This document shows positions 11,292 to 23,832 of a stretch of 64,000 bases of DNA, piece by piece (within the stretch, counting starts at the first letter, position 1; every line of letters begins with the position of its first letter). Under the pieces are notes generated by a model. It made no database searches, was not told where the DNA came from, and saw only the letters and a program-made list of their open reading frames with translations. The DNA comes from Daedaleopsis sinensis (Eukaryota; Basidiomycota; Agaricomycetes; Polyporales; Polyporaceae), in NCBI GenBank assembly GCA_033807695.1, contig CM066308.1, positions 372,001 through 436,000 on the forward strand, read 5' to 3'. The position numbers were made by a program, and so were the translations under genes.

Positions 11292-12132
11292 CTATGACCC
11301 GGATGGTACGGTACTATCATCACATGGGTCCCCTGCAGTCAAAATAATGGCCGCGACTATCACGGCCTCGAGCAAATCTTTGTCCGCAGCTTCCGCTATG
11401 GTAGGGAGGATGTAGAGCTCGGCCGGAGAGTCCAAATGGGATAACTGAGCGACACATGGAGGGCTTTCGAGGATTGGTTTCGGATCTTCAACATACAGCT
11501 ATATCAACGTGGAGGGCCTTGCAGCGTTAGCCCATGTCCTGCTTGGACCGACTGGACAATATTGAATAGTGACACACCTGCCACTGGCAGTGCTGACTAG
11601 TGCACTTCCATAAGTATCGCTCCGTTTTGAACCTCATGTATATTTGGCTTTGCATCATGGATAACTCTTCAGTTATAACTCAACCAAAGCAATGTGACTG
11701 AAAACCGACATACCGGCTCTCCGGATCCGACTCGTAGAGGAAGTCACAGCGGGCGAGTTCCTGTTCACCATGCCGTTTTTTCCAGATTTTATCAGCGCGA
11801 AGAGCCCCATGAATCGAATCCCAAGTTATAGTTGCAACAGTAAGTTCCGTTCCTATGGCAGTCGAAGGTTGTTGTACCACGCTTGTGAATAGTTTGTCAG
11901 AGCTATTGACGGTTGGAGTACGGATGGTGTACGGTTTGTGGAACATTTGTCGTCGTGGTCCGTGCCCGGTGTTATAACCAAGATCGCAGTTCAGAAACTC
12001 AGGAAAAGGTCGAAGGTCCGGCGACTGGAGCTGCGGGACTAGTAGGAACTCCGTGTATCCATATTTTGGGGGCGATTCAGATAGGGAGGAGGGATCCGTG
12101 TGGCTGTGAACGCTGTTGCAATAAGAGTTCAT
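11292..12132 (-). CDS. Small three-exon protein, possibly DUF6593-like, 226 aa
   Basis: Exons are 12132-11714, 11632-11578 and 11498-11292. Donors are GTATGT and GTGTGT, acceptors ATGAG and ATATAG, and phases (2, 0) agree at both junctions. The product starts MNSYCNS. The core contains VATITWDSI, ARCDFLYES and, across intron 1, ESRFKTERYLWKC. The last exon has LYVEDPKP and a hydrophobic AVIVAAIIL segment. This arrangement (short Ser/Pro-rich head, beta-rich core with a terminal Y-x-W motif, hydrophobic end) resembles DUF6593 proteins of Agaricomycetes, whose function is unknown. A truncated homologue lies at 35480-36105. Keeping the frame across two introns suggests it is, or recently was, expressed. 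Confidence 0.55.
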
Positions 12133-13335
12133 GATCTAGTGATGACAGTAGTAATAGTCGCTATTGTGTCACGGGTGATGTTGATGTGAATGCTTCCGCA
12201 GAGTGGGTCTCTCTAGAAGGGTTATATAGGGGCCAGAGAAGTCAGAGAAGCCGATATGCACACTATCGCATGGGGCGGTGGGTCGTGCTACAGGCTAGAC
12301 TTTTTCGAGTTCATCAGGCTGGTAGATGACTTGACAAGTTGCTTCATCGAGCTCGTAGTGACCACAGCAGTCCCTGCAAGTAGTATATATAATAAGTAGT
12401 ATCAGCCTAGTAACTGATGTCAAGCATATACAATAGTAAAACTTAGGCATGGTGGCGGCGCATTTCTGAGGCTGAGGAACATTTTAGCAAGCACGAAGAG
12501 CATAATGCAAGCGCTAAAAATAGAAAAAGAAAGATATTAGTCGACCTCCTGAGATGTGCGCCACAGACCCCTTCTCGGGGAAATTTATGACGCAGAGCCT
12601 GTGATGAGCATTGTACGGCCCTACGCGGGTATTCGACAGTACTTACAGTTTGCGCATACTTACAGATTAGGCAACCTAGACGCCGACGGACTTTTCGAGT
12701 ACTTTCGGTCTGCTTAGTTTAGGTTTCATTACATCTTAGCATTGTACCACCATCTCCGTATTCGTAATCCAGTATCTTTGGCCCTCGTTCTCTCTTATCG
12801 TTCTCGTTTTCGCTCTCGTTCACGTTCGACTTTCGTCCGGACTACCGACTTTCGTTCCACGACTCACCCACGCCGACCTACGACTTCCGCCCGCTCGTTC
12901 CGTCCCCCGTCCGCTCGCACCGACTCCCCTTGTGAACACCTCGCCGGACTCTCGCACCTTTGACCGACACACCACTCAGAGCGGAGGTCATATACATCAC
13001 CGGGAGATGGATTATGGCAAGTAAGTACAGCATCGCTGTAAATGCGTACACACGCTGGCAGGTCAGACCCATCGCCTCCTCACTCTGGGTGCCATAGTTG
13101 AACAGCTACTCGAACATGGGTAGCACAGTGAAGTGCCACAGCCATCCCCCGCAAAAATTGACTGCAAGTCACTGGCGAGGGTGAATGTGAGGATCTTTGT
13201 GCTCGACCAGGACGCCCTACGTTGGTGAGTTGATTTCGTCGCTTCAAGCTTCATTAATCATTTGTCACTCTAGTGTTGGCTCTCTTGTCCACGAATGAAG
13301 GCACGGACTTCCTCCCCCAGGCCTTTATGTCATTT
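12133..13335. other. Segment without supportable gene; short repeat block inside
   Basis: No coding signal is visible in 12133-13100. A pyrimidine-rich, TTCGT/CTCGTT-repeating stretch lies at 12785-12850. The DHKW-like short block (copy 2 of 4) is at about 13135-13240 and ends at a GTGAG donor. Confidence 0.35.
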
Positions 13336-14734
13336 GGATAGATCCTACACCTGTAATAACAGTACAGGGGGATCTATCCTCGTCTGTAGCCACCCACAGA
13401 TGCATCTGTAATCTATCCCTCTGAGTAATATTTGCTGATCGTGTGCGAACTGGCAGCATGTGTCCTGATTCGGACACATACCCCATTTGGCTACTCATTC
13501 TATGGCTGTGAATTGGATACGCGCTCATCCATTTGACAGTATCCCTTTCCCGGTACTGCTTTCCTGCCACTCATCTTGCAACAATTAACACTATGGATAG
13601 GCTATAAGTGCATGTGGTACTACATATATCAGTAGCAACCATATATACTCCTGTCGAGGTGGCACACTAGCCTAATAGAGATGCTACCTACTAGTACTAG
13701 TGTACTGCCGGGCAGTACCTATCCCCACTGATACAAGGTCTTACATGTAAGAGAATGCTCGGACACTTACCAACTGGTCACTTGAAGATGCCCGGGCCAG
13801 CTTTCCCGGTCACAATAGTATGGCTGGTAGCAGCTTGATATCCGGGCCTCAGAGTCCGGTTGTGGCATAGAATGTAAAAGTAGCCTGTTAGATGTAGTTA
13901 GGTCAGTCAAAAGCATGCACTGATGCGAATGAGTTACTCAACAATCATATATACATGACACTAGAGGCCGGGCATACGGTAGTAAGGTGAGGAAGTGACG
14001 GTACTAGAGCAACCGGGCCCTCACAATACTTAGTGCGCATAACTGTCCCTTCACTGTAGATCGAGACATACCCATGTTACCTAGTAGTTCCGGGGTAGAA
14101 AACACTATCTGTCTTGTGTGCCATGGATGTACATTTGAATTCGCTTTTCTGATGAGTTTCTATAGATGTACATGAGGAGCAATTCAGTTTGTCATTTTCC
14201 AAGGTTATATGTTATGAGTGTCATATCGTTATTCGGGCCCTCATTGGCTGGGCTAATCCGGCGGTTCAAGCTTACCAGACGGATATTAACAGCTGTTACT
14301 GAACTACTTATGGAAGCTATCATTCCTATTCGTACATCATATCCTGTCGGACTCCCTATCGCATACAGCTTGGACTCTCAATACGACAGCTGGCCCTGCT
14401 AGCAGTAGCTCTATGTGTGTGTTAGATACCCACTAGTACCAGCAACCAGACAGTTGTCGCACCGGGGGTAGAGTGACACGCATGAGTCTCACGCATAATG
14501 TCATCAGGCGCGCGGGGCATGTATGCTAGGTTACCAATATGGTTATCTGTTTAAAACACGTCCTATGCGAAGACATTCCTGATGGAGTAAGTGCATTTGT
14601 TGCACCCTATGTAGCGCGTTTAAATGCTGACGCAATGAATGCCTTTAATAGGCTGAAACACCCATCTGTGGCTACAGATGAGGATAGATCCACCGGGACT
14701 GTTATCACAGACGGGGATCGATCCATCTGCCACG
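13336..14734. mobile_element. Non-autonomous element of 1.4 kb with imperfect inverted ends
   Basis: The left end (13336-13402) and right end (14663-14734) are inverted relative to one another over about 70 bp. Shared elements are GGATAGATCC/GGATCGATCC, ATAACAGT and GGATCTATCCTC-TCTGTAGCCAC. Each end also contains its own inverted pair (GGATAGATCC...GGATCTATCC). Outside the ends the sequence resembles unit 3 around 31950-32045 on the left and 32325-32370 on the right, where the element is absent. No transposase is encoded; the longest frame is 78 codons. Target duplication and superfamily could not be fixed. Confidence 0.5.
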
Positions 14735-16043
14735 TACAGGTGCCTCCCCAGATCGTGCACCATACTGAGATCAACGACTGTGAAAGACGCCGCTTGCTGG
14801 CTCAATAACCTCTTAGGAGGGGGAGTCTTCAACTCCGATAGTGCGTGTGTCGTCTTTACATTCAAAACTTAGTCTTACACGCATATGTGCGTGCACCGGT
14901 AACATTTGTAAGTACGCTGAAGTTGCGTCGTGTGACGTCGGAAAGGGGTGTTCAAGAGCTTCTATACAGATTGGCGCGTCCTTACTTCAGCAGGAGCGTA
15001 TCACCCACTTTGACATTTTCGAATGGTGAGTCCACTTCGCTTGACTTATCATACATATCTAGCTCTGTACCCAGCCAGTTAGCTGGAATCCACTTACCAT
15101 TATTTGTATGCTTGTGTCCCGTGCTCTGAGGAGCACTCTCCCAGGCTTGCCGTATATACTTGAGAGTAGCTCGCCTACAGCATTCCACCAGTATCTATCT
15201 CTCACATTTCGTCAACGGTATCGTCCATACTATGCTTACTAGTCCGTTTTGCCAGCCAGGCCGACCACGCTCTGAACAAGATGGCGGAGCACCTGAGAAA
15301 AAGGCATGCCCATCGACTGGCATCGGACGTCGTCTCGTGCTTCACGATACTAGACTCCTCCACTAAGATTCTGTTGGGCAAAGCGCTTCTACACGCGCCG
15401 ATCTCGTACTCGTCTACCCACATGTCTCCGACCAACATGCGTAATTCCCGTTGCTGGTGGCTGCAAGTAGTCGGGAATTGGGCATTGTAGTGTCGCAACC
15501 ACGTGCGTTCAAGTTGCTCGAGTGAGGCACACCCCGGACGATATTCATGCTGTTTACCGGCCTCAGGGTATCCTCGTTACTCGTTACTCGTGATTAGTGC
15601 TCACCCGTTCGCCGGACCCGAGGCTGAGCCGTGTCACTATAGGGTTGTGCACGTTGTGCACAACAGGCCGCCTGCCGCTGGGCCCGGAAGGGACGGTTAA
15701 TCTGAATGGTTCCGGTGCAGACTGATAGGAGCATTCTCGTCGGGCCCGGGTGCACGCTGCAGCGACGTCACCCGCGGGGAACACCTGCTGCTCACTGTGC
15801 CATCTAAACAGTTGTAGAACACACTCTGTATATGTTGGGTGCGCGTTGCTTTGAGGTTTCGATTCAATTCCTAATATTGTTTGTACTGCGTCTAGACATC
15901 TGAATTCGAAGAACACCACCATGTTCATAATCAGAGAAATTTCTTGCGCTAGTTCAGCTAATAGATTGACTACGAGTGATCAAGCAAGTGTTCCTCACCA
16001 CAAGTATCGCAACGCTGTCTTTAATCGCTCTCATCCTAGGCCT
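14735..16043. other. Duplicated debris between inverted-end element and F-box/WD40 copy 2
   Basis: Positions 14745-15030 match 32325-32610 of unit 3. A minus-strand open frame of 98 codons (15498-15202) has normal-looking composition but no family I recognise and no copy elsewhere. From 15700 onward the sequence is the shared 3' flank of the WD40 gene. Confidence 0.35.
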
Positions 16044-18670
16044 CTACTCCTCACTTTCTTTGGTGTTTGAGAGAATCTCTTCCATCTTCTTGACACATAC
16101 CGTCCCATTCTGAGCTGCTCCAGATGCGAGGATCCATCCGTCGCCCGAGAAAACGACATGTGTCACTTCCGCCTCGTGCTCCGTGAACGTCCCGATGCAC
16201 TCCCCGCCATGCGTCCTCCACAGCCGCACCGTGCCATCGGCAGACGCGGTTGCGACGTAGTCACCTTGAGGAGTGAGCGCAAACGAATTCACTGCCCCAT
16301 CGTGTCCTTCGAGTAGGACGCTGCTCCGAGCACCGGGTCTGCCTTCCCACTGGGCTCCGGACAGATTGAAGACACGTACTGTCGAAGAGCCCGGACTACG
16401 ATTAGATCCACGCGCGGGATGGTCCGGACATATCCATGCGAGGTGTAGTGCTGAGCGGGAGAAGGCGATGGACACGGTGTCGGAGGAGAGCTCAGATGCA
16501 TGTGGGAGCATCCATGGATGGCAAACTGGAGCACCCGTCTCCACATCCCAACGCCATACTGCACCGCGGCTCGACACGCCGACAAGGTGGCACGAACCGT
16601 TGCTATTCTCCTCCGGGATATCAAAGGACGCGGCCAAAAGGAGCTCCGGGTCTGATTCAAGCCCCGAGGTGTGCGCGGAGAATGACGGAAAGATGAAGCG
16701 TGAATGTAGTGTCGGATGCTCGGGGGCGATGTCCCAGATGAGCACTATCCCAGGTGTGTGCCAGTCTGCGAGCCATTTCTGATCGGCTGAGACGGCGAAC
16801 GAGCCAGCGCGAAGCTTTGATGACTCCCGATGAACCTGAGCAGGAATGCTATGCCTGGCCCTTGATTTCAAGATATGGTAGTCGTCCACGGAGACTGCAC
16901 GCACGCTGCCGTTGGGGAGGATGTAAACGATCTCAGTGGGAGGTGACCCGCAGAGAACGTGAGTCAGAATTTCGCTGTGGTCATGGCGAAACATGTCCAA
17001 AACGCGGTAGTCCCCCCGATGAACAACGGCAATGGATGATGTTTTCCAGGGCCCACTGGCTGGAAGGGTGACGATAAAGTATGGAGCACGAAGAGGAACA
17101 CCATATCCCGATGTTTCTCCTCTTGGTGTAGGCGAAACACCCTCATATTTGATGTCCCATAAGTATACGTGGTCTGATCCATAGCTCACTATGAGCTCTC
17201 CTGCAGGATCGGCGGCAAGCATGCTTAGACCCTCGAGATGGTGCTGATATGTCCAGCGGCATCCAGTGTGTTCTGCCGGTGTAATCCCGCGGCATTCAGA
17301 CTCCAGCATCATATATCGGAGATGTATCTGAGGCTCACCAACATTTGAGACGACGTGGCACAGTGAACGTGCTATTGACTGGGGTAAATATCCCTCGATG
17401 GCTAACTTCCAGCGATTGGTGTTCTTCTGTGAGGCCCGAGGCAACACGATTTTAATGTCGCGAAGTTGCGCGTGTAGGTCTCTGGCAACGGTTATGACTT
17501 GATCCAACTGCTCCCACTTCAGCATCATAGGAAGGTCTTCAGGATCGAAAAGACACCTTGATAGCTCAAGTGAGCTAAACTGTGCGAAATCAATGTTGAC
17601 CCTTGTGACCGTGGAGGGTAAGACGACTTTGATGATATGCGCGACATAACGTAGTATGTCGATGAAGCAACTCCCATAGTAGCTGAGGTTTCCGATCGCC
17701 AATGTCAATGTCACGAGGCTGAGGCAGGGAGCGAGTGATCCTGGGGGGATAGCTTCGTATGCTACAAACATATCATGATCTTTGAGTTCGAATTATCAAT
17801 TCGCGCACAAACAGCAGCACTCACCTTCCATGTTATGCCAGCGAGTTGTTATGGCGGCCTCAGCAACATCCACTGCAAGATGTTCAACATGGGGACCCAC
17901 GGTACTCTTCAGCATCTCCAAAAGCGACCCTGTTCGTGCCGCGTAGAGCCTCTGAACATCGTAAATCTGCAACCGCCTGCTGAGCATGGATACAACTCTG
18001 TGTAGTAGTACGACAGGATCCTTACCTGCAGAACTGATAGCCGGAGTTGACTAGCAAGGCAATCTAGAAGACGGTCCAAGTACGGTCCTTCCTTTGTAAT
18101 GATGATAAACTTGATCTGCAGCGACCGAAGGGCAGGAAGAGCGAGTAGAACTCTAACGAGATCTGTCATGCGTTTGACATGAATGTCAACGAGACTGAGG
18201 TCGTTGATGACCGAATGGCGTGATAGGTATGCGAGAACGACGGTTCGCATTTGGAGCAACACGCCGGACATGCCCTCCTTGCCGCAAATGGTCCAACTGC
18301 GCAGATTAGGAACAAGTGGGAAGAGAACGAAGGGTGCAATATCTAAGGTGTCGCTCGTCGACATCACGGACTTGCGCCTCCCCAATACCTGGGGGTATGG
18401 ATATATGGGAACTCCCTGGAGATCAATGCAATAAATAAGTGGCCGTAGGGTAGGGGTAGATATGAGGATACGGTGGAGGGACCTCATTGTCTTCAGGTCC
18501 ACGATACGGACCGTGCGGAAGAGATTGGCGCGAGTTCGAGGGAGCCAGGCTTGACAAACAAGAGCACAGTTCCGAAGAGATGGATCATGAGGATCGTTGT
18601 CGAGTTGGTCTATGACGTTTTCCGCGACCTCGACCGGAACCCTAGGCTTCAGAGGTAGAGCGATGTCCAT
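16044..18670 (-). CDS. F-box/WD40 fusion protein, intact copy, 834 aa
   Basis: It is likely a substrate adaptor of an SCF-type ubiquitin ligase: the F-box would bind Skp1 and the propeller would bind a target. Exons are 18670-18026, 17966-17825 and 17761-16044, with introns of 59 and 63 nt, GTAAGG and GTGAGT donors, and phases 0 and 1 agreeing. Residues 1-60 (MDIALPLKPRVPVEVAENVI then a CALVCQAWLPRTRANLFR block) match Agaricomycete F-box-like domains. The middle, about 60-330, is Leu-rich and divergent. WD40 repeats fill the C-terminal half; clear blades are GAVWRWDVETG and, near the end, LLEGHDGAVNSFALTPQGDY with TASADGTVRLWRT. The start is the Met conserved in all three copies; an upstream in-frame Met at 18736 is possible. 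The two sister copies are broken. Confidence 0.82.
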
Positions 18671-20449
18671 AGTTGAGATCGAGACACTGGCAGTGGAAGA
18701 ACTCGAAGTTGCTTCGATCGATGCGATGCAATCCAAGGAACCAAGCGCTTATAGAAGCAGCGAGCAGCCGAACCATACCGAACCAGCTCGCGCTGCTGGA
18801 AGTATCATGTTGTCAAGAGATATGAGATATAGTAAACCACAAGATCACTATGGATACGAACAAGCACCTATACAAAGCATGCCCGAGGCTGAACACTGTC
18901 ATGGCGGAGAATTCGGGATTGAGCTTCAACTCTTCTCATCTGCACCATCTCGCATGGACGAAAGAGAGGTACATACAGCGTGCATAAACCGGGCTCGTGT
19001 CCTCACAGTCTCTGAAGCTGGGCAGGTCATCATCCACTAAACGTGAACCTCTGCTCGTGCCCTGCTGGCTGATGCATTAGTATCAGTGTTCCATTGAGCA
19101 GCCTGATTACAGAGCATCGTGATGCACATCAGGTTCGACTCACCTACCGAAGTAGGAAGGAGTCCTTGAGTAGATTTACCCGCTGCTTGTTCGCGAGTAT
19201 TTCGTAGAAACACGAGATCTGCGCGAAGAAGGGTATCGAGTTCGTATCGTCAAAGAACGGGTATCACCCCGCCCGCTGCGTCCCCCCACCTCTGGTTTCG
19301 ACGCACGAACCAGGGCACACGCAAATGCAGAACGTACTGACGTTTTGGACCCTCCGACATCGTAGATCATTCAGTGAAGAGTACAAGACGGCCACGCACC
19401 CCGCCGACGATGCGGATGTGTGCTCACCACGTTATGATCCGATGGCTCGTAGTCGCCTGTGCGTTGCGCTAGATGTCGTCTGAGAGCTGTAAAACGTGAT
19501 AGAGTTCGGTTCAGTGGCCGTCCGGTTCAGGAGCCGACTATAGAAAATAGTACTCACTACCGCGTCCCGAGCACGATCGGCATTTTCGCCGGCTGAGCAC
19601 GTCTCGCACGACCTCGTCCCCCACAGCACCTGCATGTCCTCCGCGTTCGCGACGATCTTCGTCGAATCGTGCAGCGCCGACCCAAATCGGACTGCTGCCG
19701 CGTCCACGTCGTCTAGCGGGAGGGAACCGCTCCCACTGCGAGTGCCCGCCGCCCAATCCACCCTGTGCAGAGGGGCGGGGCGGAGATTGAGCAAGGCGGG
19801 CGGATTTCCGGACTGACCGGACGAGCGAAGGCAGAACAAACGGGCGAAGTCGGGGGCGCTGCCGTCCCATCCCTCGGCGCAGAGGACATCGAGAATCGCG
19901 TGGACTGAGTGGACGAGGTTCAGTTAGATGACGGTGGGCTACGACGTGCATCTCGGCTTTCATGCTTTCGGAGCGAAGGATAATAAGAGCTCTAGAACAC
20001 GGTGACAGAGGCAATCGGTCAGGTGGAGGGACACGGGCAAGCTCGGGCGTGCCGCCATCTTGTCTACCAAGGTTGAGCTCGACAACGGCGCGCCGCCAGA
20101 CAGCTCATCCAGCAGGGTAAGGGCCGTCGGGTCATCGGTGCTGCATCGATCGCGAGCAAGAAATGTCAGTGTCGGGATATGTTGGAATATGCACGATAGA
20201 CCTGTCACCAAGGACCTATACGTCGCCAACTCCCGAGCGTATCGCGCGACCAAGTTCTCATTGCGAAGCATGGAACAGGGTAGAGAGAAGTACAGCATCA
20301 CAGCGAGCACGTACGCACCTAGAGCCAACGAGACACCTCTAGCCCCAGCAAACCTTCCCTCCCCTCCTCCTCGTCGTTGTCGTCGTCGTCGACTGCGTGG
20401 TGTTGCAAATACATCGAGGGCGAGGAGGCCATTAGTCCTGTAACCTCCG
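18671..20449 (-). pseudogene. Decayed uncharacterised gene, unit 2 copy
   Basis: It matches 5200-6470 of unit 1 closely from about 19860 to 20340. The best minus-strand pieces are FFDDTNSIPFFAQISCFYEI (around 19250-19190) and a longer exon-like block at 19839-19560 with ALHDSTKIVANAEDMQVLWG and two Cys that closes at a GTGAGTAC donor. Interrupted frames indicate decay. The family is not recognised. Confidence 0.42.
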
Positions 20450-20830
20450 TCCTGCGACGCAGTGTGCACGCATATATGCGTCTGCGTCACTCATGCTCCC
20501 TGGCCGGTCCCGGGTCCGGGCGAGGCTCTGGATAGCAGAGAGCCTGAAGGGCGACCAATTGGGGCTCAGCCTGTGCCCGGAAAGCGGAAGTCGATATGCA
20601 CGAGCGGCAGCTCCAGATCGGTTGACACCTCGGTGCAGAGTGGCGACAGCTCGAGGACGACGTGTGTGGACGAGAAGAGCTGGCAGCAAGCGAGAGCGGA
20701 GGAGGCGCGAGAAGAGAGAGAAGGAAAGAGAGCGAGCTCAGGCTCAGCCGTGATGTTCTCCGTCCCACCCGGCCACGCTAACTGTGCTCTGAAACCTGTT
20801 CATCTCGCCTGCCGTCGTGTACCTTTGCCT
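20450..20830. repeat. Dispersed module, copy 3 of 5
   Basis: Same landmark order as 6586-6950, with high similarity in the GCGGAAGTCGATATGCACG block. Confidence 0.55.
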
Positions 20831-20984
20831 CTCCTTGCTCGGCCCAGCGCTGTTAGTGCGTGCAGGAGGGCGGCGTCCGCGCACTGTGAGCTCGGCGAGA
20901 GCGTGCTCGTCACCTGGGCCCGTGTGCAGCGGGTAGAGATGGCGCAGCCGAAGCGAAGGATCCCGCCGGATGGTAAGAAAGCGC

Positions 20985-21130
20985 CGTCGCTCAGGAGCGC
21001 GTTGAGCGGGGTTCCTTCACGATGCCCTCGACCAATCTCCGCGCATTCTCCTAAGACGTGTCTCCGTACACAGAGACAGACGACCCTGATCCTAGGGATC
21101 GCCGACCAGGCCCTCGAGTCTCTCCTGTGC
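20985..21130 (-). pseudogene. Short-chain dehydrogenase fragment, inverted relative to unit 3
   Basis: The stretch 21050-21115, read on the minus strand, matches the plus-strand SDR fragment of unit 3 (30470-30550), including the TCTGTCTCTGTGTACGGAGA core. A piece with CGCTCAGGAGCGCGTTGAGC at 20990-21010 matches unit 3 in the plus direction, so a small internal inversion has occurred here. Confidence 0.5.
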
Positions 21131-22484
21131 GTGCGGGATAATGAAGAGGCAGGCTCGCGTTGCAGACTGGGCTAACTGTACGCGGTCAGTACTCGTGCGA
21201 CACGCGATCGCTGGAGAGGGTAAGTGAGGAGCTGACGTAACGAATAAGATGCAGGGACTGACGGCAGACTGTTACAGGCTAGCACGAAAGCGCAGTCGAC
21301 GACGTGCCTAGTGTTGGCGAGCCCGCCCTTCTCCTTGCTTGCACTGGCGGAGCTGACTTTCGGTCGTCCCCTGGTCGTCCCCGTCAGGTCGCGGATTGAC
21401 GCGGTGCCGTACAGGCGAGTCCGCGCTTCTCTTTACTAACGTTGGCGGAGCTGACGGTCCGCTGCGCTCGTCAGATCGTTGTGCGTGCGCAATCTACACT
21501 TGGGGTACATCTGCGATATACGGAGAGGTGAGTACATGATCATCAGTATGACGTATCGACTGACTCCCCGCCGCTCACGCTTGCTCCGTGGATGGTGAAT
21601 CGCACGAGTCCGCGTGCACGCAGGCCCCGGATGAGGCATCCCGCGATTCGCACTTGCCATTGCGCACACCGGCAGCGTTACTGTCAGTCGCGCCGCGACC
21701 GCAAGAACGATCTGCGTGGTATGCGCCGCCCGTCCTCGCACTCATGCCCATTGCAGTGAACGAACCATAGTATGTACAAATTCGCTTCGTGACCATATCC
21801 GATGTACTGACCTTGGCGTCTGACAGAACTCTGGCGACGGCGCTGGGGAAGGCACCTGGGCTGTTCGCGGCGGACGGCTCTTGTCAGTACAGTAGACGGC
21901 AGCAGACGACGGCAGAAAAGTGCCTTACAGGGAGTAGCGGACAGTAGCGAAACTCCCGATAATAGGTGGGGAGACCAGGATACGGGTAGTCGGGGCTTGA
22001 GGTGCACTGGGGGACCAATGGGCGAAGAGGCGCCGCCGTTCAACGATAACATGCTAGCACTCAGTTTGAAGGCCTCAGGATAGATATCCGCCCTATCCAG
22101 AGCCTGGGCAAATCTCATGCATACGCAGTAGTCGCGCGGCGGAACGCCCTTGATGAAACTAGGCGGGTCAAATAAAACGGACCGGACAGCAGGACGACAA
22201 AGAGGAGTACCTTAAGGGAGCATTCATCGTGCAGACAAAGGCCGGCGCAGAGGGGCAGGACCGGATAGGTAGCTTCCACAGACGAGAATAAACCTGAATC
22301 CACTGAGAGCAACGGCAGCCAGGGGACCGAGCCAGGAACGGAGTAGACGCGAGAGTTCTGCATGTGACATAGAGAGGAGTACAATATCATCGGGGGGAAA
22401 GCAGGACGTCGAGGGAGAGGATGAGCGGAAAGAGAGAGGAGGACAAGGTAGTAGTACTCACATGTGACCATAAGTTATGTTACC
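21131..22484. other. Debris without supportable gene
   Basis: Repeated partial copies of neighbouring segments are present, for example CGGATTGACGCGGTGCC and GTGCGTGCGCAATCTACAC, echoing 7280-7390. No open frame has a recognisable domain. Confidence 0.3.
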
Positions 22485-22930
22485 TGCGTGCTGAGACGCA
22501 ATGCGAACGCGTATGTCTGTCCCTCATGCTCCCTAGCCGGTTCCGTCCGCGGGTGCAGGCGACGTTCTGCAGGATGGCAAAGAGCTAGAAGGGCGACCGG
22601 TGGGGGTCAGTTTGTGCGTGGACGGCGGGAGTCGATATGCGCGAGGCAGCTGCATGCGAAGCCTCCAGATCTGACGAGGCCTGGGCGCAGAGTGGCGACA
22701 AGAGGGACTCAAAGGCGTCGTACGTGGAAGAAGCGGAGAGCTGGCAGCAAGCGTGAAACGGAAACGGAGGCGACGCGAGAAGAGGAGGAGGAGGAGGGGA
22801 GAGTTGGGGGAGAGCGACTCTGAGAGCGAGACTCTGGCGCTCTCGGTCCGACACGGCCCGCGCACCCGACTCCACCGGCGTCTAAAGCCCCCGCCCACCG
22901 TCGTCCTCTGGTCGTCCTCCTCCTGTCCTT
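22485..22930. repeat. Dispersed module, copy 4 of 5
   Basis: Same landmarks as the other copies. It is preceded by GTACTCACATGTGACC, which is a splice donor when read on the minus strand. Confidence 0.55.
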
Positions 22931-23498
22931 CAAGCTCTCGCGTGAATACCTCTCGTATACACCCTTCGAAAGTGCGTCGCGCACGCGGCGCCGGAGTCAT
23001 CTCCCACAAGATCGACCACAAGTGCAGCCGTGGAGTCTGGATATCTCAAGAGGATCTTCATAATCGACAAGACTGCTTACTTTGGCGAGTAACATGTGTT
23101 CTCGTTGTTTAATGTATGGGGTCGTTAATCGCGAGGTCGCGCGGGATTGAGACGATGCGGTACCTAGCCTCATATCTATGGTCGGCGGAGTACGCGTTCA
23201 GATTGAGTGTCATGTATCTGGAGAAGGTGCGTATATCCACGTTGATCTAGGGTTGCTTTACTCTGCTAACCGGCGTAAAAGGCGCTGCCTAGACTTTCAC
23301 CGGCTCCCTCGAGCCTGTCCTCCCAGCAGGACCTGCCCTGCACGGTCCGCCACCGTGCGTGCGCACTGTCGCTCGTCCTCTCGGAGGCGTTGACGCGGAT
23401 ATTCGAGCTGAAGACGGAGTCACGGTGGGTATCGGACGTGCGGCATCTGATCCAGCTCTTCGCGCTACCACGCGGGGCGGCGGTGAAGGTCGTCCTTG

Positions 23499-23832
23499 CG
23501 CCGCCACGAATTCCCCAAATTCTCGTATTCCTGGCGCAATATCATTCTACCCCTCGGAAACCTCGGATATCGTGTTGTCGCCCCCGACTTGCGAGGCTAC
23601 AGTCGCACCACGCCTACTGGCAGGATCTCACGGCACCTGGAAACGGCGGCTAGGCGGGATACAAGGACGACCTCCGTCCGCTCTGTACGCTCGAGCTCGT
23701 ACACACCCTCGCCGCCCTCGTATATGCGCTAGGGTACGCGTCCGTCACATCGCTCATTGGACACAACTTCGGGTCCTCCCTCGTGTGGCACTGCGCCATC
23801 GTGCATCCGGACCAGTTTCGCGCTGGGGAGCC
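23499..23832 (+). pseudogene. Epoxide-hydrolase-like alpha/beta hydrolase fragment
   Basis: Epoxide hydrolases open epoxides through an aspartate nucleophile. Frame pieces read HEFPKFSYSWRNIILPLGNL, then RVVAPDLRGYSRTT, both hallmarks of the family's strand-3 oxyanion region and strand 4. After a frame shift near 23645 comes YKDDLRPLCTLELVHTLAAL and LIGHNFGSSLVWHCAIVHPD. The nucleophile elbow should read G-H-D-x-G but has Asn in place of the catalytic Asp, and the oxyanion motif H-G-x-P has become HEFP. Together with the frame shift and the missing lid and C-terminus this marks a dead fragment. Confidence 0.8.

Noticed and set aside
12785..12850. CRISPR-like or regulatory short repeat
   Set aside because: It is an irregular pyrimidine-rich simple sequence in a eukaryotic context, with no spacer structure.
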